Assembly: GCA_003243275.1 (NCBI GenBank)
Contig: QFQR01000004.1
Span: 200,812 to 264,811 of the forward strand
Length of the DNA: 64,000 bases
Direction of reading: 5' to 3'
Source: Leifsonia xyli
Lineage (GTDB): Bacteria > Actinomycetota > Actinomycetes > Actinomycetales > Microbacteriaceae
Shown here in pieces: positions 43,119-51,337 of this stretch (position 1 is its first letter; the number at the start of each line of letters is the position of its first letter). The notes beneath the pieces were generated by a model, which was not told the DNA's origin, did no database searches, and saw nothing but the letters and a program-made list of their open reading frames with translations. Both the position numbers and the translations under genes were made by a program.

Positions 43119-43559
43119 TTACCCGAGCCCGATCCCGGAGCGCGACACCCATGAGAACCGCTCCCCGCCACCACGACCGAACGCGGTCACCGGCGGCAGC
43201 TTCCGTGCCCGCTCGCTCACGAACCGCGCACCCGACCGTGCCCCGTCACGGGTCGCCCGATACGCCTGACCAGGTACCCGGCGGGCGCGGCGGGCGAGCT
43301 CGGCCTGAAAATCGATACCCCGCCCCACTATCCGCGCCGAACGCGACGCCATCAGATCAGTCGGACGCACCCACTCCACACCAGCACGCGCTCTCGTCGC
43401 CGCGTCCTTCGCCGTCGAGTCTTTGGCCAGTGACGGGTCGCGGTGCCGGGCCAGCGCCGACGCCTCGCTTTCACGCGGCGTCTCCTCAGCACGGTCATGG
43501 TCTCGCTCGTGCAGCGCCGTAGCGGTGGGCTCGACGTACGTGTGCTGGTCGTCGTTCAT
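43119..43559 (-). CDS. Hypothetical ICE protein
   Basis: 146 residues from ATG 43559 (ATGA overlap with the DUF2637 gene). It is hydrophilic and basic, without membrane segments. The first half is rich in charged residues (HERDHDRAEETPRESEASALARHRD) and the second in Arg and Gly (ELARRARRVPGQAYRATRDGARSGARFVSERARK). It may bind nucleic acid, but no motif proves this. Confidence 0.55.
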   Translation of the reverse strand: MNDDQHTYVEPTATALHERDHDRAEETPRESEASALARHRDPSLAKDSTAKDAATRARAGVEWVRPTDLMASRSARIVGRGIDFQAELARRARRVPGQAYRATRDGARSGARFVSERARKLPPVTAFGRGGGERFSWVSRSGIGLG

Positions 43560-44233
43560 GGCGTCTCCTGTTCGTCACGGGTGGTGAGTTCGGGGCGTGC
43601 GAACCAGCGGCCCACGGTGGAGGGGTGCACGCCGAGGTGCCGGGCGATCGCTTTGTTCGACCAGCCCTCCTCATCTCGCAACCGCCCCGCCACCTCCCGC
43701 GCGGGCGTCTGCTCCGACCCCGGTGTGGGAATAACGGCCTGCAGCTCGGACAGACCGCTCTCCGGCGTCGGCTCGTCCTCGTCGGCGAGATGTGGCTTGG
43801 CGGCCTCGGAGGCCGGTCGGGTGAGGATGACGGTGAGGTGCGTGATCGCAAGCAGCACCAGCGGCGGCACCGCCGCCACCGACGCCGCCAGCACCCCGGG
43901 CACATCGGCATCGGCGGCGACGACGGCATGGATCGCGTTCGCCGTCACCGACACCAGCGCACCCGCAGCGAGCAGCACCCACGGATACCAAGCCGACCGC
44001 TGCCGAGCGAGCGCGACGACGGCAACGGTTGCGACGACGATGATCCCGTCCACGATCAGCGGCCACGCCCACGCCTGCCCCGCATCGATCCCGGAGCGGC
44101 GGGCAAGGTCCGCCAGAGCGGTGAAGGAGAGCCAGAACGCACCTGCAGCGATGAACACCGTCCCGGCGACCGCCGTCGCCACCGCCACCCGGCCACCCCG
44201 CGACCGCACAGGTGCCGGCGCCTGCGGGTTCAT
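43556..44233 (-). CDS. DUF2637 membrane protein with C-terminal HTH
   Basis: 225 residues from ATG 44233 (ATGA overlap). Four membrane helices in the first 135 residues (VAVATAVAGTVFIAAGAFWLSF, AWPLIVDGIIVVATVAVVAL, WVLLAAGALVSVTANAI, LAASVAAVPPLVLLAITHLTVIL) match DUF2637, the Spd-like membrane proteins of actinobacterial plasmids linked to mycelial spread and transfer. The C-terminus DEEGWSNKAIARHLGVHPSTVGRWF is a helix-turn-helix, giving a membrane-anchored DNA-binding protein. Confidence 0.85.
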   Translation of the reverse strand: MNPQAPAPVRSRGGRVAVATAVAGTVFIAAGAFWLSFTALADLARRSGIDAGQAWAWPLIVDGIIVVATVAVVALARQRSAWYPWVLLAAGALVSVTANAIHAVVAADADVPGVLAASVAAVPPLVLLAITHLTVILTRPASEAAKPHLADEDEPTPESGLSELQAVIPTPGSEQTPAREVAGRLRDEEGWSNKAIARHLGVHPSTVGRWFARPELTTRDEQETP

Positions 44234-45126
44234 GAGAGCACCTGCCCTGCAAGACGCGGCACGCGCCGCAGATCATCGTCCCGTACCACGCTGGATGGTG
44301 CGGGTTGGACGTGGGTGGCGCGGTAGGCGGAGCGGATCGTCGTGACGACCTCCCGCGGCGGCAACCCGACCCGCTCACCCGCCGGGGCGAGCGCATCGAC
44401 CATCTCCGGCAGAGACAACCCCGCCTCCGCGAGGCGGCAGGAGGCCCAGAACAGGCCACGGTTGCGTTCGCCCTCCGCGCGCATGCCCACCCAGTCGGCC
44501 AGCCGCTTCGCGTCCTCCGAACGAACAGGGCCCCGCGCCCGATGCACGACGGGCTCGGGACGCGGATCGAGGAAGTCCCGCAGCGCCGCCGCATCCACCG
44601 GGCGCGGCTCCCGGTTACCGTGCGCGGTGAGCGAGTACCCGGCCGGGCCGTGGACGGTCATGACGGCGGAGGGAGGGACGATGACGTACCCGCCGGTGCC
44701 ACGGAAGTCGACACGTGCCGCGGCCGCCTGCCACGACGGCTGCGACCGGCCGGGGTCGGCCGGGTAGTAGAAATGCGCACCACCGGACGGCGTGCGCACC
44801 ACCGCCACCCACCCCTCCACGAGCCCCGCCCGGCGGGCACGACCGAAGGCGTCGAACCCGTTCCCGTCCGGCTTGCGGTCCACATCCACGACATCGACCC
44901 CAGACGCGGTGCCGGTGGGGACGCCGATGTTCGCGGACGGCCAGCGATGCCACCACGCCACAACCTGCGCCAGGTCAACGCTCGCCTCATGGAACCCATG
45001 CCGGGTGAGCGGACGCTTCTCGCCCGGCACGCACGGGAACACCGGCACCCCCGCCGCCGCGAGCCGCGCGGCGGCTTGCGGAAGCGGGAGCCCGCTGAGG
45101 GAGGCAAGGACGCTGGCGACGCTCAT
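44230..45126 (-). CDS. Bifunctional DNA primase/polymerase (prim-pol)
   Basis: 298 residues from ATG 45126 (ATGA overlap with the ArdC-like gene). The archaeo-eukaryotic primase fold is marked by GVPVFPCVPGEKRPLTRHGFHEAS, WPSANIGVPTGTASGVDVVDVD (catalytic DxD), VVRTPSGGAHFYYP and FRGTGGYVIVPPS. The C-terminal part is helical (SLPEMVDALAPAGERVGLP). It should start DNA synthesis on the ICE after excision or transfer. A helicase domain is absent. Confidence 0.87.
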   Translation of the reverse strand: MSVASVLASLSGLPLPQAAARLAAAGVPVFPCVPGEKRPLTRHGFHEASVDLAQVVAWWHRWPSANIGVPTGTASGVDVVDVDRKPDGNGFDAFGRARRAGLVEGWVAVVRTPSGGAHFYYPADPGRSQPSWQAAAARVDFRGTGGYVIVPPSAVMTVHGPAGYSLTAHGNREPRPVDAAALRDFLDPRPEPVVHRARGPVRSEDAKRLADWVGMRAEGERNRGLFWASCRLAEAGLSLPEMVDALAPAGERVGLPPREVVTTIRSAYRATHVQPAPSSVVRDDDLRRVPRLAGQVLS

Positions 45127-46211
45127 CACAGCCCCCTCACCACGGCATCCGCCGCACGCGAGGAACGCGCTGGCTCGACCAGTGCCGGAACTGTTCGCTC
45201 CGCCCCGGCCCCTCGCGACGGGGTGGCGGACTCACGGGTCAGGCCGGGTGGGTCGCCCGTGCCGACCTGGACGGTGTCGAGGGCATCGAGGATCGCCCCG
45301 GCGGTCTTGCGGACGCGTTCACCGGTGGCCTGCACGACCTCGGCCGGGTCCTTGTCCTTGACCGTACCCGCCCACCCGGAGATATACGGGATCGTGTAGG
45401 CGGTGGTGTCCATGCCGTGCGCGGCACCGATCATCAGCGCCACCGACTCCGCCTCGACTTCACCGATCCCGCGATGCCCGGTCGCATCCGGGTTGTCGGG
45501 GCCGTGGAGCTTCACATGTGCGAGTTCGTGCGCGAGTGTCTTCACCTGCGCGGCGTCGTCCATGTTCGACCGCACCGCCACCGTGCGGTTCGTGTAGTCC
45601 GTGACACCGTTCGCGCCACGAATCTCCCGCTCATCCGCGACGCGCGTCACCGTGAACCCTTCGGCCTCCACCAAGGAGGCAAGCCCTGCCCACAGCCCGT
45701 CGGGCGCCTCGCCTTCCAGGAGCGTCGGGGCAGGGCGCTCGGGCACGGGATCACCGCTGGTCTGCGACACATCCCAGACGTAGGCGGGCTTCGCGCCGAC
45801 CATCCGGGAACGCACCACCTCGCCGGGCTTCGGCTTCTCGAACCGGCCCAGCCGCCGCCACGACTCAGAATCAGCCGGATTACTCGACGCGAACCGACCC
45901 GTCACCGGCGCGAAGATCACATACCCCGCCTGACCCCGCTCCACCTGCCGACCCAGCGACTGCCACTGCTTATAGCCCGCGACATAGGACGGCTCCGGCG
46001 ACGCGACACGACCCTGCTCGTAAGCATCGAGATGCTGGGCGAGGATCAGCAGCGTGTTGCGGAACGAGCGCGCCCGGAACCGAGCAGCGAACTCCAGCGC
46101 ACGCTTCCAATCCTCACCCGACACAAGCAGGTCGACCGCAGCCGTCAACCGCTCATGGAGCTGTTCGAGCTTCGCGTCGCGCGTAGCCCGTGCCTCCTCG
46201 TCCGTCGCCAC
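45126..46211 (-). CDS. ArdC-like antirestriction protein with metallopeptidase motif
   Basis: 361 residues from GTG 46211, with GGAGGAGG upstream. The N-terminal ArdC-type ssDNA-binding domain is visible as FAARFRARSFRNTLLILAQ, PSYVAGYKQWQSLGRQVERGQAGYVIFAP. A zinc peptidase-like part has VKTLAHELAHVKLH (HExxH near 225) and a downstream GEVEAESVALMIGAAHGMD. Such proteins protect incoming single-stranded DNA from restriction. It heads the minus-strand operon and is likely made early in recipients. A GCGCACCT motif lies 57 bp upstream. Confidence 0.87.
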   Translation of the reverse strand: MATDEEARATRDAKLEQLHERLTAAVDLLVSGEDWKRALEFAARFRARSFRNTLLILAQHLDAYEQGRVASPEPSYVAGYKQWQSLGRQVERGQAGYVIFAPVTGRFASSNPADSESWRRLGRFEKPKPGEVVRSRMVGAKPAYVWDVSQTSGDPVPERPAPTLLEGEAPDGLWAGLASLVEAEGFTVTRVADEREIRGANGVTDYTNRTVAVRSNMDDAAQVKTLAHELAHVKLHGPDNPDATGHRGIGEVEAESVALMIGAAHGMDTTAYTIPYISGWAGTVKDKDPAEVVQATGERVRKTAGAILDALDTVQVGTGDPPGLTRESATPSRGAGAERTVPALVEPARSSRAADAVVRGL

Positions 46212-46454
46212 CTGTGACCTCCTCCCGGCAAGGCCAACGGCACAAGCCGGTGACCCCTGCGACCATTAGGTGCGCCGGGGAGATCAGGAACGAGACGGAC
46301 GGAACAGAGCGTGGCGACCGCCAGGCTCCACGATGAACCCGACGTGTCTCATCCGGTTTACCTGCGGTGCGGCGTAGAGTCGAAGTCCTTCAAGTGCTCA
46401 GGGTTCACACGACGAGAAGTACGCGACATACGGCGAGTCGAGGGGGTTGACGAG

Positions 46455-47447
46455 TCAGCCTGCCGGTGAGTGCGGAGGGTTTGCTTGGCGTCCTTCGGGA
46501 CGCCCGCTGGCGCGGTACTGCGATGGCGTGATGCCGTAGCGGCGGGAGAACCAGCGTGAGGCGACCCGGGGATCGCGCCAGCCGACTGCGCCCGCAGCAC
46601 GTGCCACAGTCCAGTCAGTCTCATCAATGAGCCGGGTGAACTCTGTCAGCCGTATCTCCGTGAGGTAACGCATCGGTGGAAAGCCGGTACAGGCAACGAA
46701 CAGGCGGGTTAAGTGAGTACGGGAGACGGCGACGGAACGCGCGAGGGCCGTAGTCGTCCACGACTCAGCCATGCGGTCACGCAGAAGCTGCACTGCACGT
46801 CCCACGTGTCCGGCCAAGGAGATCGACATGAGTAGCCCGCCTGCCTGGCTCAACTCAGTACCATCTGAGTTGGCGGCCGCATCCGGCGCGAGGAACGCGG
46901 GAGTCACAAGGCCTACCCAACCGGCGAACAGTTCTACGGTACGTACTGCCACCACCTCCGGTGACTTCGTGCCGTTGCCGAGTACGCTCAGCTGCCGCCA
47001 GATCGGTTCGACACGGCGCAGGGTAGACACACCAGGATGCAGAACGAGTGGGCTCCCGTCCCAGTCGTGAGGATGCACGCCAGCGCGGAGCCGCGTCTTG
47101 TCGGGAAGGAACCATGCCATCTGTTCACGCAAGAAGCGTTCATCGCTGTACACCGCCCAGAGTCGGACGTATTGCCTCGGACGCATCTGGCACCATTCAC
47201 CAGCTCCTAGAGCCAAGGCCATGCCAGGCATGAGAAGGTACCGGCCCTGTGCCGTCGAGATTTCAGCTGCGCCCTCAAGAATGTGCAGGATCTTTATCTC
47301 CGCAGGAATCACTCGCCTGGTCATTGCGCTGCGGGAGATTTCGATCGCCGTCAGAAGCCGTGCGCCGCGATTGATTAACCTCGTGCCGGGGTTGTCTGGT
47401 CTCGTAGACGACCCTTCATGTGGATCGCGGTATTCGCTTGCTCTCAC
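46455..47447 (-). CDS. AraC-family transcriptional regulator
   Basis: 330 residues, read from GTG 47447 (true start may be further in). The N-terminal cupin-like sensor shows IKILHILEGAAEISTAQGRYLLMPGMALALGAGEW. The C-terminal double HTH is clear: SWTTTALARSVAVSRTHLTRLFVACTGFPPMRYLTEIRLTEFTRLI and VARAAGAVGWRDPRVASRWFSRRYGITPSQYR. It probably responds to a small molecule and may control the adjacent efflux genes. The gene is AT-richer than the ICE backbone, which supports a separate origin. Confidence 0.85.
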   Translation of the reverse strand: MRASEYRDPHEGSSTRPDNPGTRLINRGARLLTAIEISRSAMTRRVIPAEIKILHILEGAAEISTAQGRYLLMPGMALALGAGEWCQMRPRQYVRLWAVYSDERFLREQMAWFLPDKTRLRAGVHPHDWDGSPLVLHPGVSTLRRVEPIWRQLSVLGNGTKSPEVVAVRTVELFAGWVGLVTPAFLAPDAAANSDGTELSQAGGLLMSISLAGHVGRAVQLLRDRMAESWTTTALARSVAVSRTHLTRLFVACTGFPPMRYLTEIRLTEFTRLIDETDWTVARAAGAVGWRDPRVASRWFSRRYGITPSQYRASGRPEGRQANPPHSPAG

Positions 47448-47543
47448 AGTTCTCGCGCGTTGTTCCTATGTGCGGGTGACATGGCAACAGCCGCTATCAG
47501 CGCAGGGAGTCCTTTCTTAAGACTCTATTGAATGCGGTTGATA

Positions 47544-47952
47544 TCATTTCGTAGAAACGTCTTTTGATGCCTCTTCCTTGGTGAGGGGGTGAGGAGCCGT
47601 TGTTTGTACGTGGTTGGCAGGTCGGTTCGCTGTCGAGAGTCGCCCGGTTCTTTCCATCCAGAGGTCGAAGGGGACGGTGAGGAACGGGAGCATCGAGGCG
47701 ATGATGCCGGTGGGGAGTGCCCACCAGGTCCAGCGGAAGCGGATGGCGGCGGCGACGCAGGCGAGGACGAAGGCGATCCATGCGATTCCGTGCACCCACC
47801 CCCCAGATGGTGACGGGTAGGGGGCTGCCGTGGAGGGGGTATTTGATAGCGAGGGCGGTGAGCATGCCGAGCCAGCTGATGCCTTCGATGAGCGCGGTGG
47901 TGCGGAAGGCGAGTCGGAAGAAGCGTTCGTTTCGTGAGGGCGTGTGTGTCAT
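47544..47952 (-). pseudogene. DUF3817-family membrane protein, frameshifted in a G run
   Basis: From ATG 47952 the frame reads FRLAFRTTALIEGISWLGMLTALAIKYPLHG then PVTIWG and loses sense. In another frame it continues as VHGIAWIAFVLACVAAAIRF, WALPTGIIASMLPFLTVPFDLWMER to TGA 47544. Together these are one DUF3817 protein of about 136 residues with three or four helices. The break lies in a run of six G (minus strand) near 47806-47811, and five G would restore the frame. It is either a true 1-nt insertion, a phase-variable tract or a sequencing error. It lies just downstream of the efflux pump gene. Confidence 0.75.
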
Positions 47953-48016
47953 TGATGCTCCGCGGCGTGGTTGCGGTGGTGACAATCCATAGGTCGTGAT
48001 CCTCTTAGCGCGAGGC

Positions 48017-49540
48017 TTAGTGGGTGTTGTCTTCGTAGGCGGAGGCGGTGCTGCCGGGTCCGTACTGTCGGAGCAGCCACCCGGTGGTGATGACGCCTGC
48101 GGCGATCACGACGGCGATGATGATCATGATGGTCGTGTAGCCGCTGTTGAACGCGATAGCGGCGGCGTCGAGCAGGCCCGGATGGTCGCTGGCGAGGTCG
48201 CGGGCGGTGGCGATGCTGTCGGCGGCTTCGGCAGGGGCGCCCTGGGGGAGGTGGATGCGGGAGGTGTAGAAGAGGGAGAGGAGGCTGCCGAGGACGGCGA
48301 CGGCGATGAGGCTGCCGAACTCGTAGGACACTTCCTCGACCGAGGCTGCCATACCGGCCTTGCGTGGGGGGACGTTCCCCACGATCGCGGTCGATGCGAC
48401 TGACATCGTGGCCCCCAATCCGGCGCCGGTGACGGCGAGCCCGGCCACGAATACCGGGAACGCGGTCTGCACTCCGATGAGGGTGATGATCATGCCGATT
48501 GTGGCGAGGGTGAAGCCTCCGCTGATGATGATGCGCAGCCCGAGCCTGTGCAGGAACGCGCCGCCGAGAATCCCGGTGGGCAGAGCCCCGATCGCGACAG
48601 CGGCCACGAGGAGTCCTGCTTGGAGTGGGGTGAACCCGTCGACGAGTTGGAAGCGTTGCGTGGTGACCAGTTCGATGCCGCCGATGGCGAACATTGCGGT
48701 CGCTGCGGTGATGATCCCGGCGCTGAACGCGCGGTTGCGGAACACCCCGAAGTCCAGCAGCGGATCGTTCGAGCGGAGCTGGCGTCTGGTGAACAGGACA
48801 CCGCCGATGGCCGCGACGACCGTGGCGCCTGCGACGATCGCCCAGTTCTGCGGGGTGTGGGCGGCTTCTTTGATCGCGAGGACCGCGCCGGTGAGGGTGA
48901 GGAGGGCGTAGAGGGAGGAGATCGCATCCCACTTCTTCGCCCGGTCCCGGGTTCCTGCAGGGACGACGAGCGGGGTGAGGATGAGGGCTGCGATCACGAC
49001 GGGGATGTTGATGAGGAACACCGACCCCCACCAGAACCGCTCCAACAGTGCACCCCCGACGATGGGTCCGAGCGCGGCGCCGACCACGGAGATGCTGCCC
49101 CAGATCGCGATCGCGATGTTCCGCTCCCGCACGTCATCGAACCCGAGCCGGATCAGCGCGAGAGTGGCGGGCATCATGCACGCCGCCCCCACCGCGAGGA
49201 GCGCACGCGCACCGATCAGGACCTCCGGTGTCGGGGAGAACGCGGCCACCAGCGACGCCGCCCCGAAGAGCGTGAGACCGACCAGGAAGAGACGGCGATG
49301 CCCGAACCGGTCACCCAAGGTTCCCGACCCCAGCAGCAGGCCCGCCATCACCAGCGGGTAGGCGTTGATGATCCACAGGCCTTGGGAGGCCGACGCGCCC
49401 AGGTCCACCGTCAGGGTGGGCAGGGCGGTGTAGAGGATCGAGTTGTCGAGCGTGATCAGCAACAGGCCGAACGCGACAGTCACCAGCAGCACCCACCGCC
49501 GCGATGACAGCGATGACGCTTGAGTGTTCACAGTGTTCAT
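48017..49540 (-). CDS. DHA2-family MFS efflux transporter (SmvA/QacA-like)
   Basis: 507 residues from ATG 49540, with 14 predicted membrane helices. LLITLDNSILYTALPTLTVDL and GSGTLGDRFGHRRLFLVGL (motif A) with GPIVGGALLERFWWGSVFLINIP (motif C) are typical of QacA/SmvA exporters of quaternary ammonium compounds and dyes. The TetR gene follows upstream on the same strand and probably represses it. It is the main likely benefit of the inserted cassette. Substrate range not deducible. Confidence 0.9.
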   Translation of the reverse strand: MNTVNTQASSLSSRRWVLLVTVAFGLLLITLDNSILYTALPTLTVDLGASASQGLWIINAYPLVMAGLLLGSGTLGDRFGHRRLFLVGLTLFGAASLVAAFSPTPEVLIGARALLAVGAACMMPATLALIRLGFDDVRERNIAIAIWGSISVVGAALGPIVGGALLERFWWGSVFLINIPVVIAALILTPLVVPAGTRDRAKKWDAISSLYALLTLTGAVLAIKEAAHTPQNWAIVAGATVVAAIGGVLFTRRQLRSNDPLLDFGVFRNRAFSAGIITAATAMFAIGGIELVTTQRFQLVDGFTPLQAGLLVAAVAIGALPTGILGGAFLHRLGLRIIISGGFTLATIGMIITLIGVQTAFPVFVAGLAVTGAGLGATMSVASTAIVGNVPPRKAGMAASVEEVSYEFGSLIAVAVLGSLLSLFYTSRIHLPQGAPAEAADSIATARDLASDHPGLLDAAAIAFNSGYTTIMIIIAVVIAAGVITTGWLLRQYGPGSTASAYEDNTH

Positions 49541-49613
49541 GTGCGGGGATGCCTTCTTGTGTCAGGAGTTCTTTCGATCATTGCGCCCGGCCGGTTGCCA
49601 TAGATTCTTGTGT

Positions 49614-50183
49614 TCATCGCGCAGAGTCCGTGCTGGTGGTGTCCAGGGAGGCGGCGATGTGTTCCAGGAGCTGCACCCGCAGAGCCTGCGGGATGGGCTC
49701 CCCGGTGAGGGCTTCGTAGCTCCACAGCCCGTCGGCGGCCATCCGTGCGGTCAGCATCCGCAGCTCCTCCCGCGGATACCTGTCGTCCACGCCGGGCTGA
49801 GGGAGCGGGGTCGTCCACCGCGCGGCCACTTCCGCACAGGGTGCGAAGAGGTCACGGTGCGCGGCGCCGTCAGCCATGAACACCAGTTCCGCGCGGGTCA
49901 TCGACCGGGCGACCCGCACATACGCCGCCAACCGCTCAGCACGGGTCGCCTCAGAAGCGGGTTTCCCGGCGGCTGAGACCATCTCCTTCTCCCAGTCGGC
50001 CGCCAACTGCTCATACACCCCACTCAGCAGTGCCGTCCGGCTCGGGAAGTGATACAGCAGGCCCCCCTTGGTGATGCCCGCCTGCTCGGCGACAGCGTCG
50101 ATCGTCACCGCAGACAGCCCCTGCTCCTCAGCGACCCGCATCGCCGCCTCGACGATCGCAGACTTCTTACTCGGCCTCACCAC
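49614..50183 (-). CDS. TetR-family repressor of the efflux cassette
   Basis: 189 residues from GTG 50183, seven bases after GGAGGAGG; the longer frame to 50225 lacks a ribosome site. HTH: AMRVAEEQGLSAVTIDAVAEQAGITKGGLLYHFPSRTALLSGVYEQL at about residues 15-60. The C-terminal domain contains TRAELVFMADGAAHRDLFAPC. Located between the pump and a divergent membrane protein gene, it probably represses both through the palindrome at 50229-50248. Confidence 0.88.
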   Translation of the reverse strand: MVRPSKKSAIVEAAMRVAEEQGLSAVTIDAVAEQAGITKGGLLYHFPSRTALLSGVYEQLAADWEKEMVSAAGKPASEATRAERLAAYVRVARSMTRAELVFMADGAAHRDLFAPCAEVAARWTTPLPQPGVDDRYPREELRMLTARMAADGLWSYEALTGEPIPQALRVQLLEHIAASLDTTSTDSAR

Positions 50184-50228
50184 CGTGCCGCCTCCTCCGT
50201 ATCGACGCCGTACCTCACCAACCACTAG

Positions 50229-50248
50229 ACTATACTAAATGGTACAGT
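50229..50248. promoter_or_regulatory. TetR operator palindrome between repressor and membrane protein genes
   Basis: ACTATAC-N6-GTACAGT is an imperfect 20-bp palindrome in an AT-rich patch, 46 bp upstream of the TetR start and 27 bp before the divergent ATG 50275. It is well placed to control both directions. Confidence 0.6.
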
Positions 50249-50274
50249 AACCGTGTGTGGAGAGGAACGACAGC

Positions 50275-50643
50275 ATGACGAAGTGGACGATCGGGACCGG
50301 GGCAGTCGTGACTGTGATCGGGATAGTCGCCTACATCGCGTCGGGGGCATCCAGCCTCACCGCGCTGATCCCCGCAGCCCTCGGCATCCTGCTGGTGATC
50401 GCCGGACTCATCTCCCGGAAAGAGGCGGCGCACCGGCACGCGATCCATGCGGCGCTGGCAGTCGCGCTCGTCGGCCTGGCCGGCACGCTCATGAACGTCC
50501 TCAAGCTCGGGGAGCTCCTCGGGGGCACCGCAGAGCGCCCTATAGCGGTCATCGCCAGCACCCTGACCTTCGTCGCGCTGCTGGTCTACCTGGTTCTCGG
50601 GGTGACCTCGTTCATCCGCGCACGCCGCTACCGCCGTGCCTGA
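50275..50643 (+). CDS. Small four-helix membrane protein
   Basis: 122 residues from ATG 50275, with GAGAGGAA upstream. Hydrophobic segments: GTGAVVTVIGIVAYIA, LTALIPAALGILLVIAGLI, HAALAVALVGLAGTLMNVL and VIASTLTFVALLVYLVLGVTSFI, ending in a basic tail. Proteins of this size and layout are common in actinobacteria without assigned function. The divergent TetR repressor probably controls it, so it may assist efflux or membrane stress tolerance. The ctaA fragment overlaps its 3' end. Confidence 0.75.
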   Translation: MTKWTIGTGAVVTVIGIVAYIASGASSLTALIPAALGILLVIAGLISRKEAAHRHAIHAALAVALVGLAGTLMNVLKLGELLGGTAERPIAVIASTLTFVALLVYLVLGVTSFIRARRYRRA

Positions 50644-50854
50644 AACCCGCCCCCTCGACACGCCCCACGTCGCCGGGCGGGGCGATGGTTGGCGGGCGCG
50701 GCTGTGGGAATGGGTCCGTGCCCGACCGCTCGTGTGGGCGAAGCTCTCCCTGGCCGCGAACATCCTGATCGTCGCGACCGGCGGGGCGGTCAGGCTTACC
50801 GCATCCGGGCTGGGCTGCCCGACCTGGCCGCTGTGCACCGAGGACTCCCTCTGA
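50636..50854 (+). pseudogene. ctaA: Heme A synthase (CtaA/COX15), truncated N-terminal fragment
   Basis: 72 residues from GTG 50636. VWAKLSLAANILIVATGGAVRLTASGLGCPTWPLC is the first membrane helix and conserved loop of heme A synthase, which oxidises heme O to heme A for cytochrome oxidase. A full protein has about 300 residues and eight helices; here it stops at the sixth codon after the WPLC box, where methyltransferase sequence begins. The fragment cannot work. It shows that the cassette came from a chromosomal locus next to ctaA. Confidence 0.8.
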
Positions 50855-50872
50855 AGCGCCCCGGGTTTCAGT

Positions 50873-51082
50873 GTTCCAGTCGATGGTGGTGATGTCGCCG
50901 AGGTTGGGGGCGTCGGGCCAGTGGTGGGCGAAGACGCGGGCGACGGGCTCGTTGATCTCGGAGAACCAGATCGTGCGGGCGTCGAACACCTCCTCGACAG
51001 CGAGGTCGAGTCCGCCGTAGCCGGAGAACAGCGACCCGACCCGCAGGCGGCGGTCGCCCGGTTCGTCGCTGGCGTTCGGCAT
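50873..51082 (-). pseudogene. C5 cytosine DNA methyltransferase, N-terminal fragment only
   Basis: From ATG 51082 the reading LRVGSLFSGYGGLDLAVEEVFDA, then FSEINEPVARVFAHHWPDAPNLGDIT is motif I (FSGYGG) and the following blocks of cytosine-5 methyltransferases. Homology ends at about DWN (50873), where ctaA-side sequence starts, so the catalytic PCQ motif and everything after it are gone. The gene probably once modified the ICE to escape restriction. Its loss is explained by the cassette insertion. A GAGCACCTGGCAGAT motif lies about 70 bp upstream. Confidence 0.8.
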
Positions 51083-51161
51083 GAGGACTCCGGCAGATCG
51101 GTGATCCCCGGTCGCTGCCTCTGCGAGCGCTGACCGGGCTGGTTATCTGCCAGGTGCTCGC

Positions 51162-51197
51162 CGCGCCTCCCGCGCCTCCCGTGCCTCCCGTGCCTCG
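51162..51197 (+). repeat. Four tandem 9-bp repeats upstream of the relaxase gene
   Basis: CGCGCCTCC, CGCGCCTCC, CGTGCCTCC and CGTGCCTCG follow each other at 51162, 51171, 51180 and 51189. Short iterated sequences next to a relaxase gene are often relaxase or accessory-protein binding sites at oriT. Confidence 0.6.
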
Positions 51198-51281
51198 CTG
51201 ACCGCGCCGCGCCCGGCCTCTGACGGAGCCTTCGTCTCCGCCTCCCTCAGAGCCACCACGCCTCTTGCAGATCGAGGTTGA

Positions 51282-51319
51282 GCCCGCCTTCGGCGGGCCG
51301 CTGCTCACCTCGTGAGCAG
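51282..51319 (+). other. Two adjacent perfect hairpins before the relaxase gene, candidate oriT/attenuator
   Basis: GCCCGCC-TTC-GGCGGGC (51282-51298) and CTGCTCAC-CTC-GTGAGCAG (51301-51319) are perfect 7- and 8-bp stems with 3-nt loops, separated by 2 nt and ending 18 bp before the relaxase ATG. MobF relaxases recognise hairpins beside nic. Alternatively the pair controls relaxase expression. Confidence 0.55.
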
Positions 51320-51337
51320 GCAGAGAGGGCGGGCCGG

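Larger units (their letters stand above)
46212..50872. mobile_element. Cassette of regulator/efflux genes inserted into the ICE backbone
   Basis: Between ArdC and the methyltransferase remnant lie genes with no conjugation role: AraC, DUF3817, DHA2 pump, TetR, a membrane protein and a piece of ctaA. The ctaA reading ends directly against a cytosine methyltransferase that keeps only its N-terminus, which marks the right junction near 50855-50872. The left junction is somewhere in 46212-46454, where no gene is seen. No transposase or terminal repeats were found, so recombination or transfer from a chromosomal locus is likely. Confidence 0.55.

Noticed and set aside
46358..46627. Small minus-strand frame of 89 codons
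   Set aside because: Overlaps the AraC 3' end in another frame, with no ribosome site or recognisable domain.
51162..51197. CRISPR array
   Set aside because: The four repeats are 9 bp and directly adjacent without spacers. No cas genes are present.
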